Source: an uncultured Lachnospiraceae bacterium (GTDB taxonomy: Bacteria > Bacillota > Clostridia > Lachnospirales > Lachnospiraceae). From it: a DNA stretch of 16,495 nt. Positions 14,002 through 16,495 of the stretch are shown piece after piece (position 1 is the stretch's first letter; every line of letters begins with the position of its first letter). The translations under genes were made by a program, and so were the position numbers. Where the stretch lies: assembly GCA_946533525.1 (NCBI GenBank), contig CAMNBW010000008.1, forward strand, positions 1 through 16,495. Reading direction: 5' to 3'. Below the pieces are notes generated by a model that had not been told where the DNA came from, ran no database searches, and worked only from the letters and a program-made list of their open reading frames with translations.

Positions 14002-15186
14002 TTACTTAAGATCGTCCTCTGTGTAATATCCGGAGTCGATAAGGAGCTCTTTGTAGTTGTTAACATCTGCAAATACGGGCTCGCAAAGGTATGAAGGAAT
14101 AACGCCCGTGCCGTTGTCATAGGTCTCTGTATCGTTTACGGGAACCTCTGTACCCTGAGCGATAGCGTCAACCATCTTTACAACCTGTGATGCAAGTGTA
14201 CGTGTATCCTTGAAGATAGACATTGACTGCTTACCTGCGATCATGTTCTTTACGTTGGGCTTGTCACAGTCCTGACCTGTGATGATGGGCCACTCTCCCT
14301 TGTATGCGCTCTCTAATGCGTTCTCAACACCGAGTGCTGTGGAGTCGTTTGAGCAAAGAACTACGTCGATCTTCTCGCCGCCTGCATAGTATGAAGAAAT
14401 GATGTTCTCCATTCTGGACTGTGCTGTAGCTGTATCCCAGTTAGCTGTTGCAACTTCTGCGAAATCCTTCTGGCCGGACTGGATAACGAGCTTTCCTGCA
14501 TCGATGTAAGGATTAAGAATGTCCATAGCGCCGCCATAGAAGAACTGTGCGTTGTTGTCGCCGGGGTCTCCGGTGAAGATCTCAAGGTTGAAAGGTCCCT
14601 CAGCATTGTCGAGATCCAGCGTATCGCGGATGTACTCGCCCTGCTTTGTTCCAACCATGTAGTTATCGAATGTTGCATAGTAGCTTACTGCATCTGTGTT
14701 CATGATAAGACGGTCATAAGCGATAACGGGAATGTTAGCTGCCTTTGCGCCTTCAAGAACTGTTCCGAGTGAAGAACCGTCGATAGAAGCAAGAACGAGG
14801 ATGGAGTCTCCGTTTGCTATCATGTTCTCGATCTGTGAAACCTGAGTTGCAACTGTGTTATCTGCGTACTGAAGGTCAACAGTGTAGCCTGCTGCTTCCA
14901 GCTCCTTCTTCATGTTCTCGCCGTCCTGGTTCCATCTCTGGAGATCCTTTGTGGGCATCGCAACACCGATTGTTCCAATTTCCTTGGGAGCTGCTGCTTC
15001 TGCTGCGGGAGCCTCCTCTGCTGCGGGAGCTGCCTCCTCTGCTGCGGGAGCCTCTTCTGCTGCCGGAGCTGCCTCTGCTGCGGGAGCTGCTGCATCTGCT
15101 GCGGGAGCTGCTGCTGAACCACAACCTACAAGAAGAGATGCTACCATTGCTGTTGAAAGTAACGCGCTGAGTAATTTCTTTTTCAT
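14002..15186 (-). CDS. chvE: Monosaccharide-binding lipoprotein (ChvE-like)
   Basis: The 394-residue precursor is the solute-binding subunit of the importer, tethered outside the membrane. I chose the ATG at 15186, with CAGGAGG seven bases upstream; an earlier in-frame ATG at 15249 has no such site and would hide the signal peptide. MKKK, a hydrophobic core and LLVGC place the lipid-modified Cys at 22. Residues about 24-68 are an Ala/Pro/Glu linker of repeated APAAEE units. The binding domain follows: GTIGVAMPTKDLQRWNQDG, IPVIAYDRLIMN, SYYATFDNYMVG, GDPGDNNAQ, CSNDSTALGVENAL and TGQDCD. The YYATFDN and the ending NDTETYDNGTGVIPSYLCEP resemble ChvE more than XylF. Likely ligands are aldoses such as glucose, galactose, arabinose or xylose. 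First gene of the operon. Confidence 0.9.
   Translation of the reverse strand: MKKKLLSALLSTAMVASLLVGCGSAAAPAADAAAPAAEAAPAAEEAPAAEEAAPAAEEAPAAEAAAPKEIGTIGVAMPTKDLQRWNQDGENMKKELEAAGYTVDLQYADNTVATQVSQIENMIANGDSILVLASIDGSSLGTVLEGAKAANIPVIAYDRLIMNTDAVSYYATFDNYMVGTKQGEYIRDTLDLDNAEGPFNLEIFTGDPGDNNAQFFYGGAMDILNPYIDAGKLVIQSGQKDFAEVATANWDTATAQSRMENIISSYYAGGEKIDVVLCSNDSTALGVENALESAYKGEWPIITGQDCDKPNVKNMIAGKQSMSIFKDTRTLASQVVKMVDAIAQGTEVPVNDTETYDNGTGVIPSYLCEPVFADVNNYKELLIDSGYYTEDDLK
14988..15117 (-). repeat. Low-complexity APAAEE-coding repeat in the chvE linker
   Basis: The DNA repeats imperfect units of about 15-18 bases containing CTCCCGCAGCAG on the minus strand, encoding APAAEE and APAAEA blocks. It spaces the binding domain from the lipid anchor. 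Such tracts change length by slippage, so the copy number may vary among strains. Confidence 0.7.
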
Positions 15187-15239
15187 CTTTTTTCCTCCTG
15201 ATAAATTTTGTTGGCAGGCTGGATTGCCTGTTAGGTCAA

Positions 15240-15248
15240 AGCTTAGCA
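15240..15248 (-). promoter_or_regulatory. Weak candidate -10 for the chvE operon
   Basis: The minus strand reads TGCTAAGCT (15248-15240), an extended -10 pattern, about 55 bases before the chvE ATG. No -35 is seen 17 bases upstream, where the DNA is T-rich. A promoter with a poor -35 fits one needing an activator such as the upstream YesN-type regulator, but I cannot name an operator. Other T/A-rich candidates exist in 15250-15295. Confidence 0.3.
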
Positions 15249-15293
15249 CAACATTCTCGACAAAAAAATAGGAAAAAATTGCCTCTTTTTGTT

Positions 15294-15341
15294 AAAAATG
15301 CTAGCACTGACTCAAATTTGAATCAGTGCTAGCACTTTTTT
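15294..15341. terminator. Two-way terminator built on a 34-base near-perfect palindrome
   Basis: GCTAGCACTGA (15300-15310) and TCAGTGCTAGC (15323-15333) are perfect arms, and the centre TCAAATTTGA (15312-15321) is itself palindromic, leaving a single mismatched pair. A T tract follows on both strands: 15336-15341 on plus and 15298-15294 on minus. On the minus strand it ends the transcript of the XylF-like gene and separates it from chvE. Confidence 0.85.
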
Positions 15342-15362
15342 GCACAACTTATTAAATTTGTC

Positions 15363-16451
15363 CTACTTTAAGTCCTCGTCAGGCTCATCTTCCCGGACGT
15401 TGAAATATACGTCCTCTCTAAGGTGGAAGCCGCTGTCTATTATCTCCTTATCGATGTTTTCCCTTGTTACCATTATCGGCTGTATCGAGACGTAGGGAAT
15501 ATCGTAGGTCCCGTCGTTTATCATCGTGAACTGCCCGTCGCCCACTCCGTTGACCTTCCCGCCCTCGGCAAGGGTCACCGCGCACTGGGCCGCCCTCTTG
15601 GCAAGCACTTCAATAGGCTTATACACCGTCATAGCCTGGGTTCCCTCGACTATCCTCTGGCAGGCGTCCAGATCGGCATCCTGCCCGGTAACAGTGATCT
15701 TCGATGCCAGCCGCCGCTCCGAGAGATACCTTATGGCTCCCGCTGCCAGGGCGTCGTTGCCGCACATTATGGCCTGGACCTGTTCGAGCTTGTCGTCGAT
15801 CTGCGCAAGGTAATCGCTGGCCTCCTCACCCTTCCATTCCGACGCCGAATATTCGTCGAGCACCCTTATGCCGTGGCCCGCGATCTCCTCGTTAAAGCCC
15901 TCTTCCACCAGCCGCACGTTATAGTCCTTCTCCGGCCCCTTTATCTTAATGATGCTGCCTCCTCCGGGCATCTCCTCTATTATCTTGTCGGCCATATATT
16001 TCCCGACCATTCCGTTGTCAAAGGATATGTAGAGATCCGTATCCGCGTTCAAAATAAGCCTGTCGTAGGAGATTATCTTTATCCCCTTGCTCCTGGCTTT
16101 CGCAACGATGTCCTTAAGGGCGCTCCCGTCGGTGGCGACGACTATTATCACGTCCACGCCCTGATCGATAAAGTAATTTATCTGGTTTATCTGCTCGTCC
16201 ACATCGCCGTTGGCATTCTGGACATTGACCTCCGCCCCGAGGGCCCTGGCCGTGGAAACGAAAATATCCCTGTCCCGCTGCCACCTCTCCATTACAAAGG
16301 TATCGAAGGTCATGCCGAGGCGGATCTTCGCCCCGCCTTCATCCCTGTCGCCGCCTGTGCCGCTCTCGCTCTCCCGGCTGCCGCAGGCCATCAGGGAAAG
16401 CACCAAAAGCAGGCACAATATTATATTGACTGTCCTTTTCAGTAATCTCAT
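15363..16451 (-). CDS. XylF-like sugar-binding lipoprotein, probable sensor subunit of a two-component system
   Basis: The 362-residue precursor has a signal peptide with lipobox LMAC (Cys23), a short Gly/Ser/Glu/Asp linker (24-40) and a type I periplasmic-binding fold: IRLGMTFDTFVMERWQRDRD, NQINYFIDQGVDVIIVV, IKIISYDRLILN, DLYISFDNGMVGK, MCGNDALAAGAIR and TVTGQDADLDAC. YDRLILNADTDLYISFDN is close to XylF. It is not in one transcript with transporter genes: its ATG overlaps the stop of a YesN-type response regulator (ATGA), and a strong terminator follows its stop. This matches the known XylFII arrangement in clostridia, where a binding protein feeds a LytS/YesM-type kinase that activates a xylose importer operon. 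Sensor role: inference from context. A plain extra binding protein for the adjacent importer is the alternative. Confidence 0.8.
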   Translation of the reverse strand: MRLLKRTVNIILCLLLVLSLMACGSRESESGTGGDRDEGGAKIRLGMTFDTFVMERWQRDRDIFVSTARALGAEVNVQNANGDVDEQINQINYFIDQGVDVIIVVATDGSALKDIVAKARSKGIKIISYDRLILNADTDLYISFDNGMVGKYMADKIIEEMPGGGSIIKIKGPEKDYNVRLVEEGFNEEIAGHGIRVLDEYSASEWKGEEASDYLAQIDDKLEQVQAIMCGNDALAAGAIRYLSERRLASKITVTGQDADLDACQRIVEGTQAMTVYKPIEVLAKRAAQCAVTLAEGGKVNGVGDGQFTMINDGTYDIPYVSIQPIMVTRENIDKEIIDSGFHLREDVYFNVREDEPDEDLK

Positions 16452-16495
16452 TTCTTTTCCCTGTACTCCGTAGGCGTTAAGCCCACATTCTTCTT
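16448..16495 (-). CDS. C-terminal end of an AraC/YesN-type response regulator (partial)
   Basis: Only the last 15 codons and the TGA are inside the window. They read K-K-N-V-G-L-T-P-T-E-Y-R-E-K-K. GLTPTEYR is the typical end of the second helix-turn-helix of AraC-family proteins, and of YesN-type response regulators in particular. The stop overlaps the next ATG (ATGA). The family call rests on this short motif and on the neighbour; the receiver domain and the partner kinase would lie beyond 16495. Confidence 0.6.
   Translation of the reverse strand, partial: KKNVGLTPTEYREKK

Noticed and set aside
14988..15117. Regular repeats that could suggest a CRISPR-like array
   Set aside because: No unique spacers; the repeats are in frame and encode the APAAEE linker of a lipoprotein.
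15423..16445. Long plus-strand frame of 340 codons
   Set aside because: Antisense to the XylF-like gene, which has lipobox and family motifs. The plus product is low in recognisable structure. Other long plus-strand frames (7212-8108, 8222-8956, 9330-10073) are rejected for the same reason: they mirror glcK, hprK and uvrC.
1..16495. Search for defence islands, prophage, insertion sequences, toxin-antitoxin pairs, riboswitches or new multi-gene cassettes
   Set aside because: Every gene is assigned to a known family or a short unknown with its own signals. No transposase, integrase, terminal repeats, nuclease-helicase groups or recognisable aptamers were seen.

Overview
The window looks like chromosomal DNA of a Gram-positive Clostridia member, most likely Lachnospiraceae. 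The reasons are the gene order hprK - ROK glucokinase - murB - rapZ - whiA - HPr-like, a Lys/Ala-rich protein with a DUF6465-like C-terminus, a lipoprotein-based ChvE/MmsAB sugar ABC operon next to a YesN-type regulator, and strong GGAGG ribosome binding sites. Every supported gene is on the minus strand, so transcription runs from high to low coordinates. I see no mobile element, phage gene, CRISPR array, tRNA or rRNA, and no intergenic gap above about 180 bases.

Sugar region (16495 to 11097). The last codons of an AraC/YesN-type response regulator overlap (ATGA) a XylF-like sugar-binding lipoprotein, which resembles the sensor subunits that work with LytS/YesM-type kinases. A strong two-way terminator follows. 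Then comes an operon for a CUT2 monosaccharide importer: binding lipoprotein chvE, double ATPase mmsA and permease mmsB. A strong hairpin terminator sits between chvE and mmsA. A second structured region with a four-codon reading frame sits between mmsA and mmsB. The likely logic is that the upstream sensor proteins switch on the importer, and the internal terminator keeps binding protein in excess of the membrane parts.

Housekeeping and carbon-control region (10994 to 3130). uvrC appears to be transcribed from an extended -10 placed so that its mRNA would be leaderless. A good promoter overlapping the uvrC stop codon starts a tight operon: hprK, glcK (ROK glucokinase), murB, rapZ, whiA, a Crh-like HPr and a lipid kinase gene. 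Genes overlap or abut from hprK to whiA. The HPr-like protein has Asp at position 15, where phosphocarriers have the catalytic His, but keeps Ser46, the target of the HprK encoded at the head of the same operon. It therefore reads as a Crh-type regulator, not a PTS carrier.

Left end (3014 to 1). fba (class II fructose-bisphosphate aldolase) has its own promoter with a perfect palindrome over the -35 element. A GNAT acetyltransferase with a degenerate HAD-like N-terminal half follows, starting directly after the fba terminator. Next is a highly basic Lys/Ala-rich protein with a near-perfect promoter. The edge gene is a partial polytopic membrane protein resembling GT-C glycosyltransferases; the terminator of the preceding gene lies inside its first codons.

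I did not find a clearly new multi-gene system. The best leads are the Asp15 HPr paralogue, the putative leaderless uvrC, the terminator buried in the glycosyltransferase start, and the intercistronic structures of the sugar operon.
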